Positions 18,836 to 27,075 of a DNA stretch of 64,000 nucleotides are shown in pieces. The position numbers were made by a program, and so were the translations under genes. The stretch comes from Curtobacterium sp. MR_MD2014 (lineage in GTDB: Bacteria; Actinomycetota; Actinomycetes; Actinomycetales; Microbacteriaceae): assembly GCF_000772085.1 (NCBI RefSeq), contig NZ_CP009755.1, positions 1,054,001 to 1,118,000 of the forward strand. The letters are read 5' to 3'. Under the pieces are notes generated by a model. The model worked only from the letters and a program-made list of their open reading frames with translations, was not told the DNA's origin and did no database searches. How positions within the stretch are numbered: the stretch's first letter is position 1; every line of letters begins with the position of its first letter.

Positions 18836-19040
18836 ACCAGGCGTCGAACCGGCCATCACCGGTGAGCCTCCGGAAGAACGCGGCAGCACCACCGCCGTCA
18901 GTAGACCCGGGCGGACCGGACCGCACCCCATCCGGCGAACGAGCGGTCGGTCGCAGCGCGAGCAGCGTCCGGCAAGCGAGGTGGTACCGCGGAGCACGCT
19001 CCGTCCTCGTGGAGACGAACCGAACCCACAGGAGCAGCTC
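18836..19040 (+). promoter_or_regulatory. T-box riboswitch of ileS (isoleucine tRNA sensing, translational type)
   Basis: The conserved T-box string GGTGGTACCGCGG is at 18980-18992, followed by the CGTCCT segment that closes the antiterminator/antisequestrator bulge. Upstream, a very short stem I, ACCGG (18848-18852) with CCGGT (18859-18863), exposes the loop CCATCA, whose ATC (18855-18857) is the isoleucine specifier codon. The leader ends at the AGGAG site (19030-19034) 6 bases before the GTG, and no terminator helix with a T-run intervenes. Established knowledge: actinobacterial ileS T-boxes with ultrashort stem I control ribosome binding rather than transcript termination. The layout here agrees. 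Uncharged tRNA-Ile should free the ribosome site. Confidence 0.9.
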
Positions 19041-22000
19041 GTGGCCTACCCCCTCAACGTCCCCACCGACGGTGTCGTCCCGTCCCCGTCCTTCCCCGCC
19101 GTCGAGCAGGGCATCCTCGCCTTCTGGAAGGGCGACGACACGTTCCGGGCGTCGATCGACCAGCGCGAGGGCTGCACGGAGTGGACGTTCTACGACGGCC
19201 CGCCCTTCGCGAACGGCCTGCCGCACTACGGTCACCTGCTGACCGGCTACGCGAAGGACGTCTTCCCGCGGTACCAGACCATGCGCGGCAAGCAGGTGCA
19301 CCGCCGCTTCGGGTGGGACACCCACGGGCTGCCCGCCGAGCTCGAGGCCATGCGGCAGCTCGGGATCACCGAGAAGCACGAGATCGACGACATGGGCGTC
19401 GACGTCTTCAACGCCGCGGCCAAGCAGTCCGTGCTGCAGTACACCGACGAGTGGCAGGCGTACGTCACCCGTCAGGCGCGCTGGGTCGACTTCGAGGACG
19501 ACTACAAGACCCTCGACGTCACCTTCATGGAGAGCGTCCTGTGGGCGTGGAAGCAGCTCTGGGACAAGGGCCTGGCGTACGAGGGCTTCCGCGTCCTGCC
19601 GTACTGCTGGAACGACCAGACGCCGCTCTCGAACCACGAGCTGCGCATGGACGACGACGTCTACAAGATGCGCCAGGACCAGTCGGTCACGGTGTCGTTC
19701 CCGCTGCAGGGCGCCCGCGCCGCTGCACTCGACCTGACCGGGGTCCGCGCACTCGCCTGGACGACGACCCCCTGGACCCTGCCGACGAACGCGGCGCTCG
19801 CGGTCGGTCCGGACATCGCCTACGCGGTCGTGCCGGCCGGGCCGGGAGGCGCGGCTGACGGTGGCGACGCCGGCTCGGCTCGGTACCTCCTGGCTTCGGA
19901 CACCGTGGCCGCCCACGCGAAGGAGCTCGGCTACGAGAGCGCGGACGACGCGCTCGCCGCCGTGCTCCGCACGGTCGTCGGCGCCGAGCTCGACGGCGTC
20001 GAGTACGAGCGCCTGTTCGACTTCCTCGCGGAGGCCGAGGGCTACGAGCACGCGTGGCGCATCCTCGTCGCCGAGTACGTCGAGACGGGTGAAGGCACCG
20101 GCATCGTGCACCAGGCCCCGGCGTACGGCGCCGACGACCAGGAGGTCTGCGCGGCCGCCGGCATCCCCGTGGTGCTGTCCCTCGACGAGGGCGGACTCTT
20201 CACGGCGCAGTTCGGCGACGTCGCCGGCATGCTCTGGTCGGACGCCAACAAGCCGCTGACGAAGGCCGTGCGCGAGGCGGGGCGACTGCTCCGCCAGGCC
20301 TCGTACGAGCACAGCTACCCGCACTGCTGGCGCTGCCGCAAGCCGCTCATCTACAAGGCGGTCTCGTCGTGGTTCGTCCGCGTCACCGAGTTCCGCGACC
20401 GCATGGGCGAGCTCAACCAGGACATCAACTGGGTGCCGGACAACGTCAAGGACGGTCAGTTCGGCAAGTGGGTCGGCAACGCGATCGACTGGTCGGTGTC
20501 CCGCAACCGGTACTTCGGCACGCCGATCCCGGTCTGGGTGTCGGACGACCCGGCGTACCCGCGCCAGGACGTCTACGGCTCGCTCGAGGAGCTCGAGCGC
20601 GACTTCGGTCGCCTGCCGCTGAACGCGGACGGCGAGGTCGACCTGCACCGTCCGTTCATCGACGAGCTGACCCGGCCGAACCCCGACGACCCGACCGGGC
20701 AGTCGACCATGCGCCGCATCTCCGACGTGTTCGACGTCTGGTTCGACTCCGGCTCGATGCCGTACGCGCAGGTGCACTACCCGTTCGAGAACCGCGAGTG
20801 GTTCGAGGAGCACAGCCCCGCGGACTTCATCGTCGAGTACATCGGGCAGACCCGCGGCTGGTTCTACGTCATGCACGCGCTGTCGACCGCGCTGTTCGAC
20901 CGCCCGGCCTTCCGGAACGTGATCAGCCACGGCATCGTGCTCGGCTCGGACGGCCAGAAGATGTCGAAGTCGCTCCGCAACTACCCGGACGTCTCCGAGG
21001 TGTTCGACCGCGACGGCGCCGACGCGATGCGCTGGTTCCTCATGTCGTCGTCGGTCATCCGCGGCGGCAACCTCGTCGTGACCGAGGAGGGCATCCGCCA
21101 GGGTGTCCGCGAGTTCCTGCTGCCGCTCTGGTCGACGTACTACTTCTTCACCCTCTACGCGAACGCCTCCGGCGACACCGGCTACCAGGCCTCGCGCAGC
21201 ACGGCGAGCACCGACGTGCTCGACCGGTACCTGCTCGCGAAGACCCGGGTGCTCGTCGCGGACGTGACCACGCACCTCGACGCGCTCGACACCCCGCTCG
21301 CGGCCCAGGCCGTCCGGGACTTCGCCGACGTGCTGACCAACTGGTACGTCCGTCGGTCGCGCGACAAGTTCTGGCTCGGTGCGGAGTCCTCACCCGAGGC
21401 CCGCGCGGCGTTCGACACGCTGTACACCGTGCTCGAGACGCTCACCCGCGTCGCCGCCCCGCTCGCGCCGCTCGTCACGGAGGAGGTCTGGAAGGGCCTG
21501 ACCGGCGGGCGCAGCGTGCACCTCGAGGACTTCCCGTCCGCCGACGAGTTCCCGGCCGACGACGCCCTGGTCGCCGCGATGGACCGCGTGCGCGACGTCG
21601 CGTCGAAGGGGCTCGCGCTCCGCAAGGCGACCGGCCGCCGTGTCCGTCTGCCCCTCGCGACCCTGACGCTGGTCGTGCCGGACCCGGCAGCGATCGAACC
21701 GTTCGCGGACATCCTGCGTGACGAGCTCAACGTGAAGCGCGTCGTGCTCGAGCAGCAGGAGGAGTCCTCGCTCGGCCGCTACGGCATCGAGCGGAAGCTC
21801 ACCGTCAACGCCCGCGCCGCTGGCCCCCGGATCGGCAAGCAGGTGCAGCAGGTGATCCCGGCCGCCAAGAAGGGTGACTGGGTCGCGACCGAGTCCGGCG
21901 TGACGGTCGGCGGCGTCGACCTCGTCGAGGGCGAGTACACGCTCGACCTCACCGTCGCGGACGACTCCGTCGCGGTGGCGTTCCTCGACGGCGGCGGCTT

Positions 22001-22295
22001 CGCGGTGCTCGACACCGTGACGACCCCCGAGCTCGAGGCCGAGGGGCTCGCCCGTGACGTCGTCCGCGCCGTGCAGCAGGCCCGCCGCGACGCCGACCTC
22101 GACGTCAGCGACCGCATCGTCCTGACGCTCCGGGTCTCCGAGGACGCCGAGGACGCGATCCGCACGCACGAGCAGCTCATCGCGGGGGAGACCCTCGCGA
22201 CGAGCGTCGAGGTGACCACGACGACGTTCGCTCCCGGCGAGGGCTCGGACGTCGGCGACGGTGCGAAGGTGTCCGTGGAGGTGGCACGCGCATGA
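19041..22295 (+). CDS. ileS: Isoleucine--tRNA ligase, eukaryote-like (type 2)
   Basis: A 1084-residue class Ia synthetase starting at GTG after AGGAG. The HIGH motif occurs as HYGH at residues 62-65 ([16 protein letters not shown]), and KMSKS is near residue 640 ([13 protein letters not shown]). The CP1 editing domain carries [12 protein letters not shown]. Length and the PHYGH form are those of the eukaryote-like IleRS branch, which family knowledge associates with low mupirocin sensitivity. A loop of the editing domain ([15 protein letters not shown], about residue 270) contains an 11-of-12 match to the dispersed repeat core. Expression should follow the T-box. The stop overlaps folC in ATGA. 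Confidence 0.97.
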   Translation: MAYPLNVPTDGVVPSPSFPAVEQGILAFWKGDDTFRASIDQREGCTEWTFYDGPPFANGLPHYGHLLTGYAKDVFPRYQTMRGKQVHRRFGWDTHGLPAELEAMRQLGITEKHEIDDMGVDVFNAAAKQSVLQYTDEWQAYVTRQARWVDFEDDYKTLDVTFMESVLWAWKQLWDKGLAYEGFRVLPYCWNDQTPLSNHELRMDDDVYKMRQDQSVTVSFPLQGARAAALDLTGVRALAWTTTPWTLPTNAALAVGPDIAYAVVPAGPGGAADGGDAGSARYLLASDTVAAHAKELGYESADDALAAVLRTVVGAELDGVEYERLFDFLAEAEGYEHAWRILVAEYVETGEGTGIVHQAPAYGADDQEVCAAAGIPVVLSLDEGGLFTAQFGDVAGMLWSDANKPLTKAVREAGRLLRQASYEHSYPHCWRCRKPLIYKAVSSWFVRVTEFRDRMGELNQDINWVPDNVKDGQFGKWVGNAIDWSVSRNRYFGTPIPVWVSDDPAYPRQDVYGSLEELERDFGRLPLNADGEVDLHRPFIDELTRPNPDDPTGQSTMRRISDVFDVWFDSGSMPYAQVHYPFENREWFEEHSPADFIVEYIGQTRGWFYVMHALSTALFDRPAFRNVISHGIVLGSDGQKMSKSLRNYPDVSEVFDRDGADAMRWFLMSSSVIRGGNLVVTEEGIRQGVREFLLPLWSTYYFFTLYANASGDTGYQASRSTASTDVLDRYLLAKTRVLVADVTTHLDALDTPLAAQAVRDFADVLTNWYVRRSRDKFWLGAESSPEARAAFDTLYTVLETLTRVAAPLAPLVTEEVWKGLTGGRSVHLEDFPSADEFPADDALVAAMDRVRDVASKGLALRKATGRRVRLPLATLTLVVPDPAAIEPFADILRDELNVKRVVLEQQEESSLGRYGIERKLTVNARAAGPRIGKQVQQVIPAAKKGDWVATESGVTVGGVDLVEGEYTLDLTVADDSVAVAFLDGGGFAVLDTVTTPELEAEGLARDVVRAVQQARRDADLDVSDRIVLTLRVSEDAEDAIRTHEQLIAGETLATSVEVTTTTFAPGEGSDVGDGAKVSVEVARA

Positions 22296-23776
22296 GCGAC
22301 AGCGAGCAGTACGACGACGACCACGACGGCATCGAGGACCTCGGTCCGCTCGACGACACGGCCGGGGTCCGCATCCCGGTCGGACCGTCCGGCGAGCAGG
22401 CCCCGACGGACGCGCTGCCGTACGGCGGCGACGACGACGAGGTGCAGCGCGTCGAAGCCGCCCTGTACGCCCGGATCGGCGAGCAGGCACCCGAACGTCG
22501 GTTGACCGCCACCCGACGGGCCGTCGAGCTCCTCGGCGACCCGCACCTGGCGTACCCGGTCATCCACGTCACCGGCACGAACGGCAAGACGTCGACCGCG
22601 CGCATGGCGGAGAGCATCGTCCGCGCCCACGGGCTGCGCACCGGCCTCATGACGAGTCCGCACCTCGTGTCGATCCGGGAGCGCATCGTCATCGACGGCG
22701 AGCCGATCGCGGCCGACCGGTTCGTGGAGAACTGGGACGACATCACCCCGATCCTGGCGATGACGGACCAGGAGCTCACCGACAAGGGCGAGCAGCCGCT
22801 GACCTTCTTCGAGGCGTTGACCGTCCTGGCCCTGGCGTGCTTCGCCGAGGCACCGGTCGACGTCGCCGTCATCGAGGTCGGCATGGGCGGCGAGTGGGAC
22901 TCCACCAACGTGGTGCAGAGCCAGGTGCAGGTGATCACCCCGGTGGCGATCGACCACGCCAAGCAGCTCGGGTCGACCGTCGCCGAGATCGCGCGCACCA
23001 AGTCCGGCATCATCAAGCCGTCGTCGTCGGTCGTGTCGAGCGCGCAGACGCCGGAGGCACTCGCCGAACTGCAGCGCGCGGCCGAGCTCACCGAGTCGAC
23101 GCTCGCCGTCGAGGGCACCGGGTTCTCCGTCGTGTCCGACACCCCGGCCGTCGGCGGGCAGCTCGTCACCGTGCAGGGCATCGCCGGGCGCTACGACGAC
23201 CTGTTCGTCCCGCTCTTCGGCCAGCACCAGGCGCACAACGCCGCCGTCGCCATCGCCGCGGTCGAGTCGTTCCTCGGGCGGGGCTCGCAGGCCCTCGACG
23301 AGGACGTCCTGTCCGAGGGCCTCGCGAACGCGACCAGCCCCGGCCGGCTGCAGCCGATCGCGCAGGAGCCCACCGTCGTGGTCGACGCCGCGCACAACCC
23401 GCACGGGGCGCGCGCCCTGGCCGAGGCGCTGCCGGTCGCGTTCCCGTCCGAGCACGTCGTCGGCGTCGTCGGGATCCTCGGCGACAAGGACGCCCGCGGC
23501 TTCGTCCGGGCGCTCAAGGACACGGTCCAGACCTTCGTCGTCACGCAGCCGCCGGGGGACCGTGCACTCGACGCGGACGCGTTCGCCCGCATCGTCGTGG
23601 CCGAGGTGGGCGAGGACCGCGTGGTCGTCGAACCCGCGCTCGAGCAGGCACTGCAGGAAGCGCGCGACCTGGCGGAGGAGGCGGACGCCGAGGACGCCCT
23701 CGTGCTCGTCGCCGGCTCCATCGTCATGGTGGGGAAGGTCATGGACCTGGTCCACGCGGAGAGCGGGACGAAGTGA
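22292..23776 (+). CDS. folC: Bifunctional folylpolyglutamate / dihydrofolate synthase
   Basis: A 494-residue Mur-ligase-like ATPase. The P-loop GTNGKTS is at about residue 94, with [12 protein letters not shown] and the conserved [12 protein letters not shown] segment downstream. The C-terminal glutamate-ligase domain contains [12 protein letters not shown]. The first ~65 residues are an acidic, poorly conserved extension ([13 protein letters not shown]...) before the usual FolC start, which begins near [10 protein letters not shown]. The gene starts within the ileS stop (ATGA) and its own stop overlaps the DUF4233 gene, so ileS-folC-DUF4233 are translationally coupled. Role: adds glutamate to dihydropteroate and folates in the cytoplasm. 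Confidence 0.95.
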   Translation: MSDSEQYDDDHDGIEDLGPLDDTAGVRIPVGPSGEQAPTDALPYGGDDDEVQRVEAALYARIGEQAPERRLTATRRAVELLGDPHLAYPVIHVTGTNGKTSTARMAESIVRAHGLRTGLMTSPHLVSIRERIVIDGEPIAADRFVENWDDITPILAMTDQELTDKGEQPLTFFEALTVLALACFAEAPVDVAVIEVGMGGEWDSTNVVQSQVQVITPVAIDHAKQLGSTVAEIARTKSGIIKPSSSVVSSAQTPEALAELQRAAELTESTLAVEGTGFSVVSDTPAVGGQLVTVQGIAGRYDDLFVPLFGQHQAHNAAVAIAAVESFLGRGSQALDEDVLSEGLANATSPGRLQPIAQEPTVVVDAAHNPHGARALAEALPVAFPSEHVVGVVGILGDKDARGFVRALKDTVQTFVVTQPPGDRALDADAFARIVVAEVGEDRVVVEPALEQALQEARDLAEEADAEDALVLVAGSIVMVGKVMDLVHAESGTK

Positions 23777-24189
23777 CGGACGCACCACGGGCCTCCCGGC
23801 CGGGTCGACAGCCGCGCGTGCGGAAGCCGCGCCCGCAGCGCGGTGCCCGCGAGAGCCTCCTCGCGATCACCCTCGGACTCGAGGCCGTGATGTTCTTCTT
23901 CCCGATGCTCGTCGTCTACGGGAAGGGCACGCTGCCGCCGCTCGCGGCGTTCGGTGGCGGCATCCTGGCGATCATCGTCCTCGCAGCTGCCTCACGCCTG
24001 ACGGGCAAGCGCGCCGGTGTATGGTTCGGGTGGCTGCTGCAGGCGGCCATCCTCGCCACCGGCTTCATCGAGCCGTTCATGTTCGCGGTCGGCGCGGTGT
24101 TCCTGGCGCTGTGGGTGTTCTGCTTCGTCAAGGGCGGTCAGCTCGACCGGCAGAACGCCGCGTTCCGGGCCGCTCAGGCCGAGGACTGA
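23773..24189 (+). CDS. DUF4233 membrane protein linked to folC
   Basis: A 138-residue protein starting at GTG within the folC stop (GTGA). A basic N-terminus (about residues 1-28, PRASRPGRQPRVRKPRPQRG) precedes four hydrophobic helices (about 30-48, 55-72, 82-98, 102-118). It ends in a polar tail. Established association: DUF4233 proteins are commonly encoded directly after folC in actinobacteria, and their function is unknown. The N-terminal RASRPGR is encoded by an exact copy of the dispersed 12-mer repeat (23791-23802), so this disordered leader may be repeat-derived rather than conserved. Confidence 0.85.
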   Translation: MTDAPRASRPGRQPRVRKPRPQRGARESLLAITLGLEAVMFFFPMLVVYGKGTLPPLAAFGGGILAIIVLAAASRLTGKRAGVWFGWLLQAAILATGFIEPFMFAVGAVFLALWVFCFVKGGQLDRQNAAFRAAQAED

Positions 24190-24215
24190 CCACCACCGAA
24201 CCACAGGAGAACTGC

Positions 24216-24635
24216 GTGTCCGATCTCGAAGAGACCCTCGTCCTCGTCAAGCCCGACGGCGTCGCCCGCCAGCTCACCGGAGAGGTCCTCCGTCGCATCG
24301 AGACCAAGGGCTACGAGATCGTCGACCTCAAGATGGTCACGGCGTCGCGTGAGCTCCTCGACCAGCACTACGAGGAGCACCAGGGCAAGCCGTTCTTCGA
24401 GCCGCTCGTCGAGTTCATGCAGTCCGGCCCGGTCGTCGCCGTGCGCGTCGCCGGCAACGGTGTGATCGCGGGCTTCCGCTCGCTCGCCGGCACCACGGAC
24501 CCGACCTCGGCCGCCCCGGGGACCATCCGTGGCGACCTCGGTCGCGACTGGGGCCTCAAGGTGCAGCAGAACCTCGTGCACGGCTCGGACTCCCCGGAGT
24601 CGGCCGCCCGCGAGCTTGCCCTCTGGTTCGCCTGA
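24216..24635 (+). CDS. ndk: Nucleoside diphosphate kinase
   Basis: A 139-residue enzyme of normal length. The start is GTG at 24216, with ACAGGAGA upstream. The substrate loop LVKPDGVARQ is near the N-terminus, and the phosphorylated active-site His lies in NLVHGSDSPESA (about residue 121). It transfers the gamma phosphate between nucleoside tri- and diphosphates in the cytoplasm. It is the fourth gene downstream of the ileS T-box, 26 bases after DUF4233. Because a translational T-box acts on ileS itself, ndk may be affected only indirectly. Confidence 0.97.
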   Translation: MSDLEETLVLVKPDGVARQLTGEVLRRIETKGYEIVDLKMVTASRELLDQHYEEHQGKPFFEPLVEFMQSGPVVAVRVAGNGVIAGFRSLAGTTDPTSAAPGTIRGDLGRDWGLKVQQNLVHGSDSPESAARELALWFA

Positions 24636-24660
24636 TCGACCGAAGCGGAGCACAGACGCG

Positions 24661-25509
24661 ATGACGAACAACGACCGTCCCACGAAGAACGAGCGTCGCC
24701 AGCACGCCCGTGAGGTCGCCCGCCAGCGGGCCGACGCCGAGAAGCGCCGCAAGCGCCGCAACAAGTGGTTCCTGCAGGGCGGCATCGGCCTGGGCATCGT
24801 GGCCGTCGCGGCGATCATCGCGATCGTCGTGGTGAACGTGAACAGCGGGGGCACCACCTCCGCCGCCGGCCCGAAGAACATGGTCACCGGTGGCATCCAG
24901 TTCACCGGCGGCGACGGCAAGATCACCCCCGTCACGACCGGAGCGGTCTCGGCGGACGGCACCCCGTCCCCGGTCGCCACGGCCGACAGCGACGGCAAGG
25001 TCAAGGTCGTCGAGTACGTCGACTGGGCCTGCCCGGTCTGCAAGCAGTTCGAGGGCGCCTACGCCGACCAGATCACCGACTTCGTGAAGAACGGTCAGGC
25101 GACGCTCGAGATCCACCCGGTGTCGATCCTCGACCGCAGCTACCTCGGCTCGCGCTACGCCAGCCGTGCCGCGAACGCCGCGATGTGCGTCGCGAACTAC
25201 GCGCCGGACAAGTTCCTCGACGTGCAGACGCAGTTCTTCGAGAAGCAGCCGGAGGAGGGCACGAAGGGCCTGACCAACGCCGAGATCGCCGACCTGGTGA
25301 AGGCCGGCGGGGCCACCGGCTCCGACGTGTCCGAGTGCCTGTCGAACGAGACGTACAAGGGCTGGGTCACGAAGATCACGAACCAGGTCACCTCGGACCC
25401 GGCGGTCGCCGGTCCCCAGGGCTTCGGCACGCCGACGATCCTGGTGAACGGGCAGCGTGTGAGCACCCTCACCGACGTCGTCCCGACCATCGAGGCCGCC
25501 GCGAAGTAG
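24661..25509 (+). CDS. Membrane-anchored DsbA-family thiol:disulfide oxidoreductase
   Basis: A 282-residue protein. A highly charged cytoplasmic N-terminus (RRQHAREVARQRADAEKRRK) precedes one signal-anchor helix (about residues 38-60). The outside part has the thioredoxin-like DsbA fold, with the active site WACPVCKQF (Cys124 and Cys127) and the cis-Pro loop FGTPTILVNGQ near residue 258. A further Cys pair (Cys in AAMCVANY and in VSECLSN) may form a structural disulfide. It catalyses disulfide formation in exported proteins. A VKOR gene that can reoxidise such enzymes lies at 26134, convergent to it. This is the last gene before a strong terminator. Confidence 0.9.
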   Translation: MTNNDRPTKNERRQHAREVARQRADAEKRRKRRNKWFLQGGIGLGIVAVAAIIAIVVVNVNSGGTTSAAGPKNMVTGGIQFTGGDGKITPVTTGAVSADGTPSPVATADSDGKVKVVEYVDWACPVCKQFEGAYADQITDFVKNGQATLEIHPVSILDRSYLGSRYASRAANAAMCVANYAPDKFLDVQTQFFEKQPEEGTKGLTNAEIADLVKAGGATGSDVSECLSNETYKGWVTKITNQVTSDPAVAGPQGFGTPTILVNGQRVSTLTDVVPTIEAAAK

Positions 25510-25525
25510 TCGGCCCCGCCGCACT

Positions 25526-25560
25526 CGGCCCCGCGCTCCCGATCCGGGAGCGCGGGGCCG
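25526..25560. terminator. Strong hairpin terminator after the DsbA-like gene
   Basis: CGGCCCCGCGCTCCCG (25526-25541) and its exact complement (25545-25560) form a 16-bp stem around a 3-base loop ATC, starting 16 bases after the stop codon. Confidence 0.82.
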
Positions 25561-26133
25561 ATCGCTGTCCCCGGGGTGCCTGGGGCGCGGGCGCGCGACG
25601 CAGAGCCTGAGGCGCGGGGAGGCGCCTGGGGTGCGGGGAGGTGCGGTGCGGCGCCGGGGGCGCGCGGCGGCGTGCGCACCTGGTCGATCCGGGCGTACCG
25701 AGCGGAACCGGGAGTACCTGGCGCTTCGGTTGCACCAGGAATGCCCGAAAGCGCCTTGCATCGCAGGTGTCATGGGAAGGATCGGGCGTCCGGGCCTGGC
25801 CGGGTCGGCGGATCACGGGCCGAGGCAGCACGCTCGCCGGTGCGGGACGATCCGCTCGCACACCGGAGGAGCGAGGAGCACGTGTCGTCCGGACGCTGCG
25901 CGAGCGATCAGGACCGATCCGACGGCCCTCCCGAGCGGGCAGGACACGCCGCTGGCGATCCGGGCGAGGGCACGATCCGTCGCCGGAGAACGTCGAGCGT
26001 GACGGATCTGGCCCGCTCGAGGGACCGGGACGGGGGCATCGCAACGGTCCGGTGGCGTCAGGACGACCGGGACGTGCACCGAGCAGCGGCCCGGCAGCGT
26101 CAGGCGGACCGGGACGCCGTCACGAGCGCGGCG
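25561..26133. other. Convergent intergenic region with no recognisable gene
   Basis: About 570 bases separate two convergent genes. The first ~100 bases are purine-rich G tracts with repeated GGGGAGGYGC units. The remainder has weaker third-position GC bias than neighbouring genes. Open frames on both strands look like low-complexity Arg/Pro/Ala translations without ribosome sites. I see no RNA gene or mobile element. It may hold the 3' region of the VKOR transcript or decayed DNA. Confidence 0.55.
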
Positions 26134-26742
26134 TCAGAACGGGAGCGTCGTGAGCACGCGGGGGAACACGATGAGGATGCTGACCACGATCACGGCGTAG
26201 TTCGCCAGCACGAGCGCCCACGAGTAGGGCAGCAGCGAGCGCCCGACCCGCTGGAGCCCGGCGCCGAAGCGTCCCTGCGCCGCGTTCCAGGTCGTGAAGA
26301 TCCAGAACATCGGGATCGTCACGGTCCACACCAGCAGGCACCAGGGGCACAGGTAGCCGATGACCCAGACGGTCTGCGTGAAGAGCCAGGTGACGAACAC
26401 CCACGCCAGGAACACCCCGGCGTTGAACAGCACCCAGAACCAGCGGTGACCGTTCCGCATCCCGGCGAGCAGCATCACCCCGACGGCGATCGGGGCGACG
26501 AAGCCCATCACGCCGAGGAGCGGGTTCGGGAACCCGAACAGGGAGCCCTGCCAGCTCGTCATCACCTGCGAGCAGTTCACGAACGGGCTGACGTCGCAGC
26601 TGAGTGCCTTCGACGGGTTCTCGTACTTCGCGAACTCGTCCAGCACCAGGTTGAACGCGGCGAAGAGGCCGACTGCTCCGGTGACGATGAGGAAGACCGC
26701 CATCGCGACCGGGCGGCGGGGCGTGGTTGCGCTCGTGCTCAC
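26134..26742 (-). CDS. Vitamin K epoxide reductase (VKOR) family membrane protein
   Basis: A 202-residue integral membrane protein with about five helices. The quinone-reducing CxxC is CPWC in GYLCPWCLLVW. The loop pair is Cys in KALSCDVSPF and Cys in VNCSQVM, both facing outside. WQGSLFGFPNPLLG is typical of bacterial VKOR. There is no fused thioredoxin domain, so it needs a separate DsbA-like partner. The membrane-anchored DsbA-like protein encoded 0.6 kb away on the other strand is the obvious candidate. Together they would replace DsbB-DsbA, passing electrons from new disulfides to menaquinone. Confidence 0.92.
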   Translation of the reverse strand: MSTSATTPRRPVAMAVFLIVTGAVGLFAAFNLVLDEFAKYENPSKALSCDVSPFVNCSQVMTSWQGSLFGFPNPLLGVMGFVAPIAVGVMLLAGMRNGHRWFWVLFNAGVFLAWVFVTWLFTQTVWVIGYLCPWCLLVWTVTIPMFWIFTTWNAAQGRFGAGLQRVGRSLLPYSWALVLANYAVIVVSILIVFPRVLTTLPF

Positions 26743-27075
26743 GGCGTCATCATCGCATGCCCGTTCCGGACCTTTCCTGGCACCTCGTGCGACAATGACA
26801 GCAGTCGCGCGGCCGATCCGTGCGGCGAGAGAGCTTTCCGGGCGCAGCCCGGACGATCAGGCGCGGTGAGAGCGCGCCGTGACCGGGACTCGCGTCACAT
26901 CCGATGCCGAGCCGGTCGGGCCGGGTGTCCGACACGGAACGACACCGGACCGCACGCCGGGACGACGAACACCGGTCACGAGAACGAACGCGGGGGCGTG
27001 GACGCCACCCGTGACAACCACAGAATTCCCGCCGTCCGTCAGGACGCGAGTGGGGCCGAGGAGTGCACCAGATCC
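26743..27075 (+). promoter_or_regulatory. Long leader region of rne
   Basis: This 333-base stretch has no convincing gene. A candidate promoter has TTTCCTGG around 26773 and GACAAT at 26791-26796, which would give a transcript leader of roughly 270 bases before the rne start. RNase E leaders are long and autoregulatory in E. coli, and whether that applies here is inference. The leader contains repeated GNCGGGNCG motifs and an EcoRI-like GAATTC at 27022. The GAGGAG ribosome site is at 27058-27063. Confidence 0.45.

Noticed and set aside
14424..21275. A single open frame of more than 2200 codons on the minus strand
   Set aside because: Only its last 356 codons (the DppB-like permease) are real. 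The rest is the antisense shadow of ileS, the CDF gene, tetR and the SBP gene in GC-rich DNA, giving Arg/Ala-rich low-complexity protein.
25813..26079. A minus-strand frame of 88 codons in the DsbA-VKOR gap
   Set aside because: No ribosome site, no recognisable motif and weak codon bias; it overlaps equally long frames on both strands.
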